A stretch of DNA of 64,000 bases from Paenibacillus sp. J31TS4 (GTDB lineage Bacteria; Bacillota; Bacilli; Paenibacillales; NBRC-103111): NCBI RefSeq assembly GCF_018403265.1, contig NZ_BOSI01000003.1, forward strand, positions 124,001 to 188,000. The letters run 5' to 3'. The notes below the pieces were generated by a model. That model saw only the letters and a list, made by a program, of their open reading frames with translations. It had not been told where the DNA came from and did no database searches. Both the position numbers and the translations under genes were made by a program. Of this stretch, positions 41,236-50,507 are shown in pieces. Each line of letters opens with the position of its first letter. Position 1 is the first letter of the stretch.

Positions 41236-43740
41236 TTAATGTCTTTTATTTGCTAAAAAATTCGTTTGCACTACTTCATCCGAAATGTTCAAGATTTTTT
41301 TTGCCGTTTCCAGCTCATCAGCACACGCGTCTGATCCTATTGCATCCCCTTTGTTATCATAACAAGTCTCAAATGCATAAACATGATCATTAGTAACATA
41401 TGAACCATCTCTGGAGATTACTACATCTTGAATCTGTTGATTTGTCAGCATGTTTTTGCCCATAAAGAATGAATCTGAAATATCCAAACCGAACAGGTAA
41501 GCTAAAGTGGGACTTATGTCTAAATGACCTGTCACAGTTTCAATTGTCCTCGGCTTGTTATATTCGGGAATGTGAATGATAAATGGAACTTTATCAACTG
41601 TCTTTTTTAGAAAAACTCCTGTATTCGGGTTATTACTTACTAAGGCAATATCTGTCTCAGGAATCCCCGCATCGTGGTCCCCGTAAAAAGCGATGACCGT
41701 ATTATTGTATAATCCACTTTCCTTGAGAAGTGCAATCAACCTCCCAAAAGCTTTGTCAGCATAGTGAGCTGAGTGCAAGTAATTCCCTAACAATGTCCCC
41801 TCCAAATCCCCTATGTCTAGTTCCTTTATTTGAGAGATATCACTATATGGATGATGATTCGTTAGATTAATCATGAAAGAGAAAAAAGGCTGCGGCAAGC
41901 TCATTAATTTTGGTATTACTTGTTCATAAAATATTTCATCCGATAATCCCAATCCGATAATGTTATCCCCTGTAATTTTATATTCCTTGACATAAGCACT
42001 GTTTACAAACCCGAAATTACTATGCATGACAGCCCTATTCCAAAAGTCCCCTCTAAAGGGAGAAGTAGCGAAAGTTGTGTAGCCGATTTTATTAAATAAA
42101 TGTGGAAGAGAAGTAAATTTGTTTCCAGGATATGTCATGGAGAGGGCACCCACGCTTAATGGATACATGGAGTTCATTGCAACAAATTCCCCATCGGAAG
42201 TTCTTCCCAGATGGGTTTGATCATAAAAATTCTCAAAATAAATGCTGTTTCGAGCGAACTCATTTATATTAGGGGTTACTTCCTCTCCTCCGATCCTCAA
42301 CCCAATTAAAAAGTTTTGAAAGGACTCTGACTGAAGCAGTATTAGGTTCTTATTATTGGCCAAATTGAAATATTCATTTTTTTCTTTGAATGACTCTTGC
42401 CTGTGATTATCTATCCAAGCATTAATTTCACTTACCCTTTTTTTTGATAACTCAGGTTTATTAACAGAGCTTTTGACAACTTGAAAAGCATCATAAAAAT
42501 GATAATTAATTACACCTAGATATTTAATTAAGTCCTTATGTGAGAAATTGCTGCTATATATGTGACCTTCATCCTTTTTAATTTCGCTTGTCAAGTTTGT
42601 AAAGAGAACAATAGAAAACAACAGTCCAATAGTCCAGAAAATGCGAGTAGATCTTACTACTCCTGAAGAAACCTGTATCGATTTAAATTTTATTATAAAG
42701 CATCCTACAAAAAATAAAACAACTAGGTCACCGAATAAGACGAGATATTTAATGTTAATAAGCTCTCCCACGCTACTTGCTACAGTAGACAGTTGACTTG
42801 CATAGGACAACACAGATACCGTTAGAACGTCATTAAAATAAGAATTGTATACTAAGTCAGCAAAGATAAGGGAAGTTAGCAATAAATTGATACTAGCAGC
42901 AAGAAAAAATCTATATCGGAACTTCTTTAGTAATGAGAGCAGGAAAGCCAGCAATAACAGGAGGGCAAGTGAATACATTTTAACTTTAATATTTATAGGA
43001 ACACCTATTGTATTTGAAAAGTATACTATTTTAATATATATACTTGAAATTAGCAAAACAATGTCCAAACTGTATAGGACAAGGCGCAAACAAGTGGTAA
43101 AAAACTTACTCTGTGTTGTCTTACGTACCAATCGAGAAGCTAATTCTAAATGGTTTGTATATTTTTTTAATAAAAAAAATAACACTATACCAAGGATGAT
43201 ACTTAAGGCAATAAATATGACCTTTTGATATTTTCCTATTTCTGCCCCTGATAACACGGTTGTTGATAAATATGGGTCTTCGCCAGTAGAAACAAGCCTT
43301 AATGTATGGCCTCTTTCACCTTCAACCTTGAGATCATTATAACTAATAAATTGATTAATGATCTCTTGTTCGGAAAAGCCTTGTTTAAAAACGATACTCT
43401 CAATTTCAATATTTCCAATTTTATCCCCTGGATCAAATCGCAATTTATATATGCGTTTGCTCGGCAAATCAAATACTAACCGTTGACTACCCTCTTTCTT
43501 TTCGAGTACTGTTCCTACTGTATCTCCTTCATTAAATCCCTCACCGACATCGTAATATACTTTATGTAATCCAACAATATCAGTCTTAAAGATAATAATA
43601 AGTCTATTATTAAAGAAGCCAATGAGAGAATAATAAAGGATTGAGATTATTGCTAACACTATAAGTAAATTGGCAGTGTTAAAAATCACCTTTTTTTTAT
43701 TACTATCTTTCGTACGAGAAAAAGCGAGCTGGGTTTTCAT
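41236..43740 (-). CDS. LTA-synthase-like membrane sulfatase-fold phosphotransferase
   Basis: An 834-residue membrane enzyme. An N-terminal helix (about 20-45) is followed by an extracytoplasmic beta-type domain (about 50-140, LHKVYYDVGEGFNEGDTVGT). About six transmembrane helices (about 165-370) and a large outer alkaline-phosphatase/sulfatase domain (about 440-790) follow. The nucleophile Thr is in HLGRTSDGE (about 513), and metal-binding residues are in YGDHDAG and TNHHPYSD. Relatives (LtaS, MdoB) transfer glycerol-phosphate from phosphatidylglycerol to polymers or glycans. ATG at 43740 with GAGGAG. Strongly AT-rich compared with the GC-rich PfkB gene beside it. It may add glycerol-phosphate to the locus glycan or make lipoteichoic acid. 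Confidence 0.85.
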   Translation of the reverse strand: MKTQLAFSRTKDSNKKKVIFNTANLLIVLAIISILYYSLIGFFNNRLIIIFKTDIVGLHKVYYDVGEGFNEGDTVGTVLEKKEGSQRLVFDLPSKRIYKLRFDPGDKIGNIEIESIVFKQGFSEQEIINQFISYNDLKVEGERGHTLRLVSTGEDPYLSTTVLSGAEIGKYQKVIFIALSIILGIVLFFLLKKYTNHLELASRLVRKTTQSKFFTTCLRLVLYSLDIVLLISSIYIKIVYFSNTIGVPINIKVKMYSLALLLLLAFLLSLLKKFRYRFFLAASINLLLTSLIFADLVYNSYFNDVLTVSVLSYASQLSTVASSVGELINIKYLVLFGDLVVLFFVGCFIIKFKSIQVSSGVVRSTRIFWTIGLLFSIVLFTNLTSEIKKDEGHIYSSNFSHKDLIKYLGVINYHFYDAFQVVKSSVNKPELSKKRVSEINAWIDNHRQESFKEKNEYFNLANNKNLILLQSESFQNFLIGLRIGGEEVTPNINEFARNSIYFENFYDQTHLGRTSDGEFVAMNSMYPLSVGALSMTYPGNKFTSLPHLFNKIGYTTFATSPFRGDFWNRAVMHSNFGFVNSAYVKEYKITGDNIIGLGLSDEIFYEQVIPKLMSLPQPFFSFMINLTNHHPYSDISQIKELDIGDLEGTLLGNYLHSAHYADKAFGRLIALLKESGLYNNTVIAFYGDHDAGIPETDIALVSNNPNTGVFLKKTVDKVPFIIHIPEYNKPRTIETVTGHLDISPTLAYLFGLDISDSFFMGKNMLTNQQIQDVVISRDGSYVTNDHVYAFETCYDNKGDAIGSDACADELETAKKILNISDEVVQTNFLANKRH

Positions 43741-43756
43741 GCTATTGTTTCTCCTC

Positions 43757-45157
43757 TTAATAGGCATTCCGGTTTACGAATCCGTTCCATATTGTCTTGT
43801 AGATGATCTTGAGATCGAACAAGAAGGTCCAGTTCTCGATATAAAAAATATCGTAGCTGATCCGGTCCTCGATGGAGGTATCGCCGCGCAGACCGTTGCT
43901 CTGCGCCCATCCCGTTATGCCAGGACGGATATGATGCTTAATCATGTATTTGGGAATCCTCTCCTTGAACTGCTCTACAAAATAAGGACGCTCCGGCCTC
44001 GGGCCGACCACGCTCATATGGCCGAGCAGCACGTTAAAAAACTGAGGGAGCTCATCCAAGCTGGTCTTTCTCAAAAAAGCGCCAAATTTGGTTTTACGCG
44101 GATCGTCGAGAGTCGTCCATTGGGTGTCGGACTCTCCTTCACTCATCACACGCATCGAACGAAATTTGTACATCGAAAATACACGGCGGTTCAGCCCTAC
44201 CCTCTCCTGCTTAAAGATGATCGGACCCCGCGAGGTCAGCTTAATGCCAATCGCGATGGCCATCAGCACCGGCAGAGTAACCAGAATCGCGGCCGACGCA
44301 AACACGATGTCAAACAATCGCTTAGCCGTCCGGCTGCCCAGGCTATCCAGCGGTATGTCTCTCACATTGATGAGCGGCATCCCGGCAAAATGGTCAAAAT
44401 GCGGGCGAGCCGGCAGGTAGTTGAAGAAATCCGGGATAATAAGCGTGCGGATGCCGTATTTCTCGCATATGGCTATAATGCGCCCATACTTCTCGTGAGC
44501 GGCCAGAGGGAGCGCGATGATGACCTCGTCAATCAAGACTCCCTGCAGGATGGTCTCTAGCTCGTCTACGGTGCCGAGGATCGGTTTATAACGCCCCACC
44601 TCATGCCGTACCAAGTAATCATCCAGAAATCCAACAACCTCATAGCCGAGCTCTGGGTGCTGAAGCAAATTGTCATAGAAGCGCTTGCCGACTTCCCCTG
44701 CCCCGAGGATGAGCAAAAATTGCTTGTTATACCCTTTTTCTCGCATCTGCTTTAGCAGTACCTTGACCCAATACCGGTAACCTCCCAAGAAGCCGATGCT
44801 GAAAATGAGGAATAATGCCAAAAATTCCCGGGAAAGGTGGACTTCCTTTCCAATAAACAGCAAGCTAATCAAAATGAGCAGGCTGAGCACCTGCGTCTGG
44901 ATAACCTTCCACGCCTCAAAGGCAAACCTCTTCTTACGCTTCGGTGTATACAAATGCAGGAAAAAGCCGAGCACGACCGAAATTCCGCCGTAAGCCAAGC
45001 TCCAGATAAAATAGGTTTGAATCGGCAGATGTCCGTCGGTCGCAATCCAGCCTGAGTAAAACTTCAGCCAGAACGAGACGAGGAACGCCAATTGAATGAA
45101 GGCGAAGTCGCTCGCGGCGTATAACTGGGCCAGAATTCCCTGATTTTTGCGAATCAT
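43757..45157 (-). CDS. Undecaprenyl-phosphate sugar phosphotransferase (WcaJ/WsfP-like)
   Basis: A 466-residue polyprenyl-phosphate hexose-1-phosphate transferase. Four to five N-terminal transmembrane helices are followed by a CoA-binding-like Rossmann region (ILGAGEVGKRFYDNLLQ) and a C-terminal bacterial sugar-transferase domain (KRLFDIVFASAAILVTLPVL, SMYKFRSMR, LRKTSLDELPQFFNVLLG, SVVGPRPERP). It should start glycan assembly by loading the first sugar phosphate onto undecaprenyl phosphate. WsfP/WsaP do this in S-layer glycosylation. ATG after TGAGGTGAGGAG. Confidence 0.92.
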   Translation of the reverse strand: MIRKNQGILAQLYAASDFAFIQLAFLVSFWLKFYSGWIATDGHLPIQTYFIWSLAYGGISVVLGFFLHLYTPKRKKRFAFEAWKVIQTQVLSLLILISLLFIGKEVHLSREFLALFLIFSIGFLGGYRYWVKVLLKQMREKGYNKQFLLILGAGEVGKRFYDNLLQHPELGYEVVGFLDDYLVRHEVGRYKPILGTVDELETILQGVLIDEVIIALPLAAHEKYGRIIAICEKYGIRTLIIPDFFNYLPARPHFDHFAGMPLINVRDIPLDSLGSRTAKRLFDIVFASAAILVTLPVLMAIAIGIKLTSRGPIIFKQERVGLNRRVFSMYKFRSMRVMSEGESDTQWTTLDDPRKTKFGAFLRKTSLDELPQFFNVLLGHMSVVGPRPERPYFVEQFKERIPKYMIKHHIRPGITGWAQSNGLRGDTSIEDRISYDIFYIENWTFLFDLKIIYKTIWNGFVNRNAY

Positions 45158-45164
45158 GGGCTCC

Positions 45165-46031
45165 TCACCTCACTTGTCTGAGCCGGTTCTTGATGACGGC
45201 GGCGGTCAATTTGACGCCGATACCGCTGTAAACCAGCGCATTGATAAGAAAATTATATTTTTTTCTATAGTGTTTATGATGAAACAGGTACATGGCTCTG
45301 TGAAATTCATACACAATCTTGAACGGCTTTCGGCGGCTGCTAGCCCCTTTGTAATGGGTGATCCGGGTTCTCGGGTAATAGTAGACCCGCCAACCGGCCT
45401 GCTTGATCCGGTAGCACCAGTCGATGTCTTCTCCATACATAAAAAAGGTCTCATCCAGCAGTCCCACCTCGTCCAGCACTTCCCTGCGGAGCAGCATGAA
45501 CGCACCGACCAGGCAGTCGACCTCATACTCCTCGTCTTCGTCCAGGTACCCTAGCTGGTACTGGTTGAAACGCGGATTGTCCGGGAAAAGCTTCGCAATG
45601 CCGAACGCATAGTAAAAAGACGCGGAAGGCGTCGGGAATCCCCTCTTGCAGGCCTTGTCCAGCGTTCCATCGGGGAGCACAATTTTGCATCCGCTGACAC
45701 CGACGTCAGGATGGGCCTCCATGAAGGTAAGCATCGTCTCAAGCGTGTCTTCTTCCAAGATAGTATCGGAATTGAGCAGCAGCACATAGCGGCCGCGAGC
45801 TACACGGATTCCCTGATTGTTGGCACGTGAAAACCCTACGTTCTCCTTGTTCTCTATCAGATGAATATCCGGGAACGCCTCTCGCAAACAATCTACCGAA
45901 CCATCTGTTGAATGATTGTCTATAAGAATAATCTCTAGGGAAAAAGACGTACGAGATTCATAGACCGATTGAATCGCTCTCTTCGTTAATTCACGGGTAT
46001 TATAATTGAGGATCACAATACTTAAGTCCAC
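45165..46031 (-). CDS. Glycosyltransferase family 2
   Basis: A 288-residue GT-A enzyme. SIVILNYNTRELT, IDNHSTDGS, NKENVGFSRANNQGI and LNSDT (DxD-like) are visible, and the GEDIDWCYRIKQAGW segment is typical of rhamnosyltransferase-like GT2 proteins. GTG start with GGTGAT upstream. Ends 8 bp before the WcaJ-like gene. Given the rml genes nearby, rhamnosyl transfer is a reasonable guess. Confidence 0.88.
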   Translation of the reverse strand: MDLSIVILNYNTRELTKRAIQSVYESRTSFSLEIILIDNHSTDGSVDCLREAFPDIHLIENKENVGFSRANNQGIRVARGRYVLLLNSDTILEEDTLETMLTFMEAHPDVGVSGCKIVLPDGTLDKACKRGFPTPSASFYYAFGIAKLFPDNPRFNQYQLGYLDEDEEYEVDCLVGAFMLLRREVLDEVGLLDETFFMYGEDIDWCYRIKQAGWRVYYYPRTRITHYKGASSRRKPFKIVYEFHRAMYLFHHKHYRKKYNFLINALVYSGIGVKLTAAVIKNRLRQVR

Positions 46032-46075
46032 GAAAGATCACCAAATGTATTATAACATGGATGAATATGGTATGC

Positions 46076-47059
46076 CTATTGAAAGAACGTATAAACCTCC
46101 GCCCAATCCTTGCTCTTTTGATTTTGGATAAAGGAGCGTTTCTTTTTAAGCGTGCGGAGATCTCTCCAGAAGTCACTCCACCCGGAGAGAACTTGTGGTT
46201 CTCGAAGCAAAAAATACGGGAAGCTGAGCAGCTCATAGAGTAGCAAGGACGGAAGATGACGTAGGATATAGCGCCATTGATCATTTTTATAAATCATCCG
46301 ATACCGGTTGATGTAAGAAAAGCGCCGCACTCTCAGCGATTGCTTGGCGCGCGTCCCTGACTTCCAGCCCCGTTCATGGTAGGCGATCGCATTCGGACAA
46401 TAGAGAGCGCTCCAGCCGAATAACCTGGCCCGCCAAGCTACGTCCACATCCTCCTTGTAGGCAAAGAACTGTTCGTCAAAAAACTCCCCTTCCACGCTGA
46501 TCTGTCTAGCCATGTTGGTGGCATATAACGCAGCCGCGCCGGAAACGCCGAACACCTCTTCCTGCTTGGCCCATTGCTCCTCTTGCGTTCCCGCGCCTCG
46601 ATCGAATGCCCTTCGGGCTTTCTTCATAACCAGCCCGGTGCTGTCGATCAGCTTAGGATTCTCCCTAGCGAGCAGCTTGCCGGTTGCGCTTCCGATCCGC
46701 GGTCCACTCTCTTTCAACGCTTCTATCAAGCAACGAACATAATCCGGATGAAGAACCACATCCGGATTAAGAACAAGAAAGTACTTACTCGAGCAGGAAC
46801 GAATCGCCTGATTATGCGCGGGGGCAAAGCCGGTGTTCTCCGCATTCCATTGGATGCGGACTTGGTCGGAGTAGCGCTGAAGAATCGTTCCCGTCTCGTC
46901 TTGAGAAGCATTATCCACGACTACTATCTCATGGAGCGGATACGTCTGGCCTAGAACGGCCTCCAGACAGGCCTCGATATCCACAGCACTGTTATAGGTT
47001 ACGATATGGACACTTACCGTGTTTATGCTGGCGCGATCCCCATTTTTGACCCTGCTCAT
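46076..47059 (-). CDS. Glycosyltransferase family 2
   Basis: A 327-residue GT2 with VSVHIVTYNSAVDIEACLEA, VVDNASQDET, NTGFAPAHNQAI and LNPDV, plus KEDVDVAWRARLFGW. The chosen ATG at 47059 overlaps the rmlD stop as ATGA, so translation is coupled to rmlD; a further open stretch upstream is inside rmlD. Probably a rhamnosyltransferase using the dTDP-rhamnose made by the same operon. Confidence 0.88.
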   Translation of the reverse strand: MSRVKNGDRASINTVSVHIVTYNSAVDIEACLEAVLGQTYPLHEIVVVDNASQDETGTILQRYSDQVRIQWNAENTGFAPAHNQAIRSCSSKYFLVLNPDVVLHPDYVRCLIEALKESGPRIGSATGKLLARENPKLIDSTGLVMKKARRAFDRGAGTQEEQWAKQEEVFGVSGAAALYATNMARQISVEGEFFDEQFFAYKEDVDVAWRARLFGWSALYCPNAIAYHERGWKSGTRAKQSLRVRRFSYINRYRMIYKNDQWRYILRHLPSLLLYELLSFPYFLLREPQVLSGWSDFWRDLRTLKKKRSFIQNQKSKDWAEVYTFFQ

Positions 47060-47907
47060 GGTGACGCGGTCCCTAGCTCTCTTAGAAAGTCCCGCAGCGC
47101 TTCCCGCCACGGCCGCAAATCCTGAAGTCCATTTGACCGGATAGCCAAGTGTTCCATCACGGAAAAGGGCGGCCGCTTGGCCGGCCGAGGGAACTCCTCA
47201 GTTGTGCATGGATGTACGTCTACAGACAGCCCTGCTTCCTCAAAAATCGTGCTCGCAAACTCATACCAGGAGCATACTCCGGTATTGGAAGCATGGTAGA
47301 TACCGTATCGCTCGGTGGCCACCAGTTGCTCCAGAAACAAACATAGATCCACCGTATACGTCGGCGATCCAATTTGGTCGGAGACAACCTTAAGCGTTCC
47401 TTTCTCCGGCCCCAGCTTCAGCATCGTTTTCACGAAATTTGCCCCGTGCACGCCAAAAACCCAAGAGGTTCGTACGATAAAATACTTGGAGCACAGAGTC
47501 TGGACCAGTTGTTCCCCCGCCCGCTTCGATTTCCCGTATACCCCTTGAGGATTGGTGTTGTCGTATTCCCGGTAAGGCGTTGAGGACCCTCCATCAAATA
47601 CGTAATCCGTGCTGATAAAGCATAGCTTGGCCCCTATACGCTCGGTGGCCACAGCCAAATTGCGAGAGCCATCCGCATTGACCCGATAGGCCTCCTCTTC
47701 CTCCGTCTCCGCCCTATCCACTGCAGTGTAGGCTGCGGCATGAAGGATGACATCCGGCCGAATTTCCTCCAGCACACGCCTGCACGCTTCAGGGGAGGTA
47801 ATATCGAGTTCCTGCCTACCGAACCCATGAACCTCATGACGTTCGCCTAGGGTCCGGACCAAGTCCCGACCCAATTGCCCGTTTGCTCCGGTTACGATAA
47901 GTTTCAT
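47056..47907 (-). CDS. rmlD: dTDP-4-dehydrorhamnose reductase
   Basis: A 283-residue Rossmann-fold reductase, last step to dTDP-L-rhamnose. TGANGQLGRDLVRTL, STDYVFDG and YGKSKRAGEQ (catalytic Tyr/Lys) are present. ATG at 47907 has AAAGGAGAG; a longer open frame runs back into rmlB. Overlaps the downstream GT2 gene by 4 bp. Confidence 0.95.
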   Translation of the reverse strand: MKLIVTGANGQLGRDLVRTLGERHEVHGFGRQELDITSPEACRRVLEEIRPDVILHAAAYTAVDRAETEEEEAYRVNADGSRNLAVATERIGAKLCFISTDYVFDGGSSTPYREYDNTNPQGVYGKSKRAGEQLVQTLCSKYFIVRTSWVFGVHGANFVKTMLKLGPEKGTLKVVSDQIGSPTYTVDLCLFLEQLVATERYGIYHASNTGVCSWYEFASTIFEEAGLSVDVHPCTTEEFPRPAKRPPFSVMEHLAIRSNGLQDLRPWREALRDFLRELGTASP

Positions 47908-47908
47908 G

Positions 47909-48928
47909 CTACTCTCCTTTGGCAAGAGCGCCGTACTGCTTCGCATAATATTCCTGGTATTCGCCCGAAAGAATTCGTTTCCACCAGTCTTCATTTTGAA
48001 GGTACCACTCTATGGTTGCCGGGATTCCAGCCTCAAACGGGTACTTCGGCTGCCAGGCAAGGCGGGTACGGATCTTGGTGGCGTCGATTCCGTAGCGCCG
48101 ATCATGGCCCAACCGATCCTGCACATAGGTGATCAGAGATTCCGGCTTACCCAGCGCTTGCAAAATCGTCTTGACGATGGCAATGTTCGTTCGCTCGTTA
48201 TTGCCGCCTATGTTGTAAACCTCTCCGTCTTCACCCTTATGCATAACGAGATCAATCGCGCTGCAGTGATCCTCTACATACAGCCAATCCCGGACATTCA
48301 ATCCGTCGCCATAGACGGGCAGAGCCTGGTCGGCCAACGCTCGGGAGATCATAAGCGGAATCAGCTTCTCGGGAAACTGGTACGGCCCGTAATTATTGGA
48401 GCAGCGCGTTATGTTCACCGGCAGACCGTAGGTTTCGTGATAGGAGCGAACAAGCAGATCCCCGCCGGCTTTGCTGGCCGAGTAAGGACTATTCGGAGCA
48501 AGCGGCGTCTCTTCCGTGAACAGTCCTGTCTCCCCCAAAGTTCCATATACTTCATCCGTTGAAACTTGAACGAACCTAGTCACCTGATAACGGCGAGCCG
48601 CTTCCAGAAGCACCTGCGTCCCCACCACATTGGTATGAACGAATATGCCTGGGTCAGAGATGCTTCGGTCTACATGGGATTCCGCCGCAAAATTGACAAC
48701 CACGTCCACTCCCTTTTGGAAGATCTGTTCGATCAACGTAGCATCCGCAATATCGCCTTTCACGAATTCGTAGCCTTTCCGCCCTTCTAAGCCTTGCAAA
48801 TTTTCGAGATTGCCGGCGTAGGTCAAGGCGTCCAGGTTCACGATTTCATAGGTCGGATAGGTTTTGAGGAGGTAATGAACAAAATTGCTGCCGATAAACC
48901 CGGCTCCTCCGGTCACCAGTACTCTCAT
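47909..48928 (-). CDS. rmlB: dTDP-glucose 4,6-dehydratase
   Basis: A 339-residue extended SDR. TGGAGFIGSNFVHYLL binds NAD, FAAESHVDRSI and STDEVYGTLGETG carry the dehydratase residues, and YSASKAGGDLLVR is the catalytic YxxxK. Second step in dTDP-rhamnose synthesis. ATG after AGGAGGACCCAGC. Confidence 0.96.
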   Translation of the reverse strand: MRVLVTGGAGFIGSNFVHYLLKTYPTYEIVNLDALTYAGNLENLQGLEGRKGYEFVKGDIADATLIEQIFQKGVDVVVNFAAESHVDRSISDPGIFVHTNVVGTQVLLEAARRYQVTRFVQVSTDEVYGTLGETGLFTEETPLAPNSPYSASKAGGDLLVRSYHETYGLPVNITRCSNNYGPYQFPEKLIPLMISRALADQALPVYGDGLNVRDWLYVEDHCSAIDLVMHKGEDGEVYNIGGNNERTNIAIVKTILQALGKPESLITYVQDRLGHDRRYGIDATKIRTRLAWQPKYPFEAGIPATIEWYLQNEDWWKRILSGEYQEYYAKQYGALAKGE

Positions 48929-48943
48929 GCTGGGTCCTCCTGT

Positions 48944-49489
48944 CTAAAAGTTTGTGTCCGCTTCGCTCAATACAGGATGCTTCCTATCCTTTTCCGATAG
49001 AATCGGTTCGGTCGTCGGCCAATCAATGGCAAGCGCAGGATCATTCCACAGAATGCCGCGATCGCATTCTGGGGAATAGAGGGCGTCCACTTTGTAAACG
49101 ACCTCGGTGTTGGGGACGATCGTACAAAAGCCGTGTGCGAAGCCATGCGGGACCAACAATTGCCGTTTGTTGCTTGCACTGAGGATAACGCCGATCCATT
49201 GACCGAAGGTTGGTGAGTCTTTGCGAATATCGACAATGACATCGTAGATAGCACCGGCAACGACACGAACCAATTTGGTCTGAGCATGTGGATTCAACTG
49301 GTAGTGCAAGCCCCGAATGACCCCAGCCTCGGCAGACAGCGAATGATTATCCTGTACGAACTTATAGGAGAAACCAAGATCTTTAAAGGTGCTTTCATTA
49401 TAGCTTTCCATAAAAAAGCCGCGGTTGTCTCCGTGGACAGCCGGTTCAAGAATATAGGCTCCACTGAGCTTTGTTTCTATCTTTTTCAT
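48944..49489 (-). CDS. rmlC: dTDP-4-dehydrorhamnose 3,5-epimerase
   Basis: A 181-residue cupin-type epimerase. FMESYNESTF, QDNHSLSAEAGVIRGLHYQ (catalytic His) and VPHGFAHGFCTI are diagnostic. ATG after AGAGGAGGACCC, 16 bp before rmlB. Confidence 0.96.
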   Translation of the reverse strand: MKKIETKLSGAYILEPAVHGDNRGFFMESYNESTFKDLGFSYKFVQDNHSLSAEAGVIRGLHYQLNPHAQTKLVRVVAGAIYDVIVDIRKDSPTFGQWIGVILSASNKRQLLVPHGFAHGFCTIVPNTEVVYKVDALYSPECDRGILWNDPALAIDWPTTEPILSEKDRKHPVLSEADTNF

Positions 49490-49506
49490 GGGTCCTCCTC
49501 TTGCTT

Positions 49507-50250
49507 CTACAGTTTTAACTTTCCAAATTCCTCACCGAACACAATATCCCGCGCCAACTCATTAGCATAAGCCAAAGAGGCGTGGGTTCCGGCATCCGTC
49601 CACCAGCCGTTGAGAATATCATAGGTAAGCTCATTGCGAGCGATATAGGCGTTGTTAACGTCCGTGATCTCTAGCTCTCCTCGGCCGGAGGGCTTCAACG
49701 TTTTCACAATTTCAAACACGTTTGCATCGTACATGTATATACCAGTGACAGCGTAATTGCTTTTGGGGGCGGAAGGCTTCTCTTCAATAGAAATAATCTT
49801 ATCTTCATCCATCTCGGGTACGCCGTACCGCTGGGGATCATGAACCTGTTGAACAAGGATTTTAGCCCCTGTTCCTTGCTTGCGGAAATTGTCGACATAC
49901 GGGGCAATCGTATCGGAGAATACATTGTCCCCTAGCACAACAACCATTTGGTCGTTTCCTACAAACTGCTGAGCAAGTCCCAGCGCCTGGGCGATGCCCC
50001 CCGCCTCGTCTTGTACTTTATAGGTAAAGGATAGGTCAAATTCTTTTCCGCTGCCCAGTAGATTCACTACGTCTCCCATGTGATCTTTGCCTGTCACAAT
50101 GAGAATATCTTGAACAGCTGCTTCCTTTAATTTATGTATAGCGTGGAAGATCATCGGATACTTTCCAACCGGCAAGAGATGCTTGTTTGTAATTTTGGTA
50201 AGAGGATACAGTCGCGTACCTGTGCCACCCGCAAGTATGATTCCCTTCAT
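49507..50250 (-). CDS. rmlA: Glucose-1-phosphate thymidylyltransferase
   Basis: A 247-residue nucleotidyltransferase, first step of dTDP-rhamnose synthesis. LAGGTGTRLYPLTKITNKHL is the nucleotide-binding loop and VVLGDNVF holds the metal Asp. It is of the short type (about 245 residues, as in Gram-positive and SpsI-like enzymes) rather than the ~290-residue enterobacterial form. Leads the rmlA-C-B-D run. Confidence 0.95.
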   Translation of the reverse strand: MKGIILAGGTGTRLYPLTKITNKHLLPVGKYPMIFHAIHKLKEAAVQDILIVTGKDHMGDVVNLLGSGKEFDLSFTYKVQDEAGGIAQALGLAQQFVGNDQMVVVLGDNVFSDTIAPYVDNFRKQGTGAKILVQQVHDPQRYGVPEMDEDKIISIEEKPSAPKSNYAVTGIYMYDANVFEIVKTLKPSGRGELEITDVNNAYIARNELTYDILNGWWTDAGTHASLAYANELARDIVFGEEFGKLKL

Positions 50251-50507
50251 GATTTCCCTCCGTCTTAATAAGAAAATTGTTTATTATCCGTTCTTGGAAG
50301 ACTCTTTTCTACTCCCTTTGTTTGCTTTTAAACCCCAACCATCCGATATATTCTCGCTATAACTCATAGAAAAGATAGGGACAGAAACAAAATGAATAAA
50401 TTGATAATTTCATAGACCCAGCAGTATTAAGTTTAAATGAAACATGATAAACATCTGACTCGGGCATACAATCATATGAACAGAATAAGCCCCGCCCGAT
50501 TCATCTG
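50251..50507. other. AT-rich gap between rmlA and the upstream GT2 gene
   Basis: 257 bp with no gene. It marks a composition change: genes on the 51-57 kb side are strongly AT-rich, while the rml genes are intermediate. It may hold a promoter for rmlA, but I see no convincing -35/-10 pair. Confidence 0.4.
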
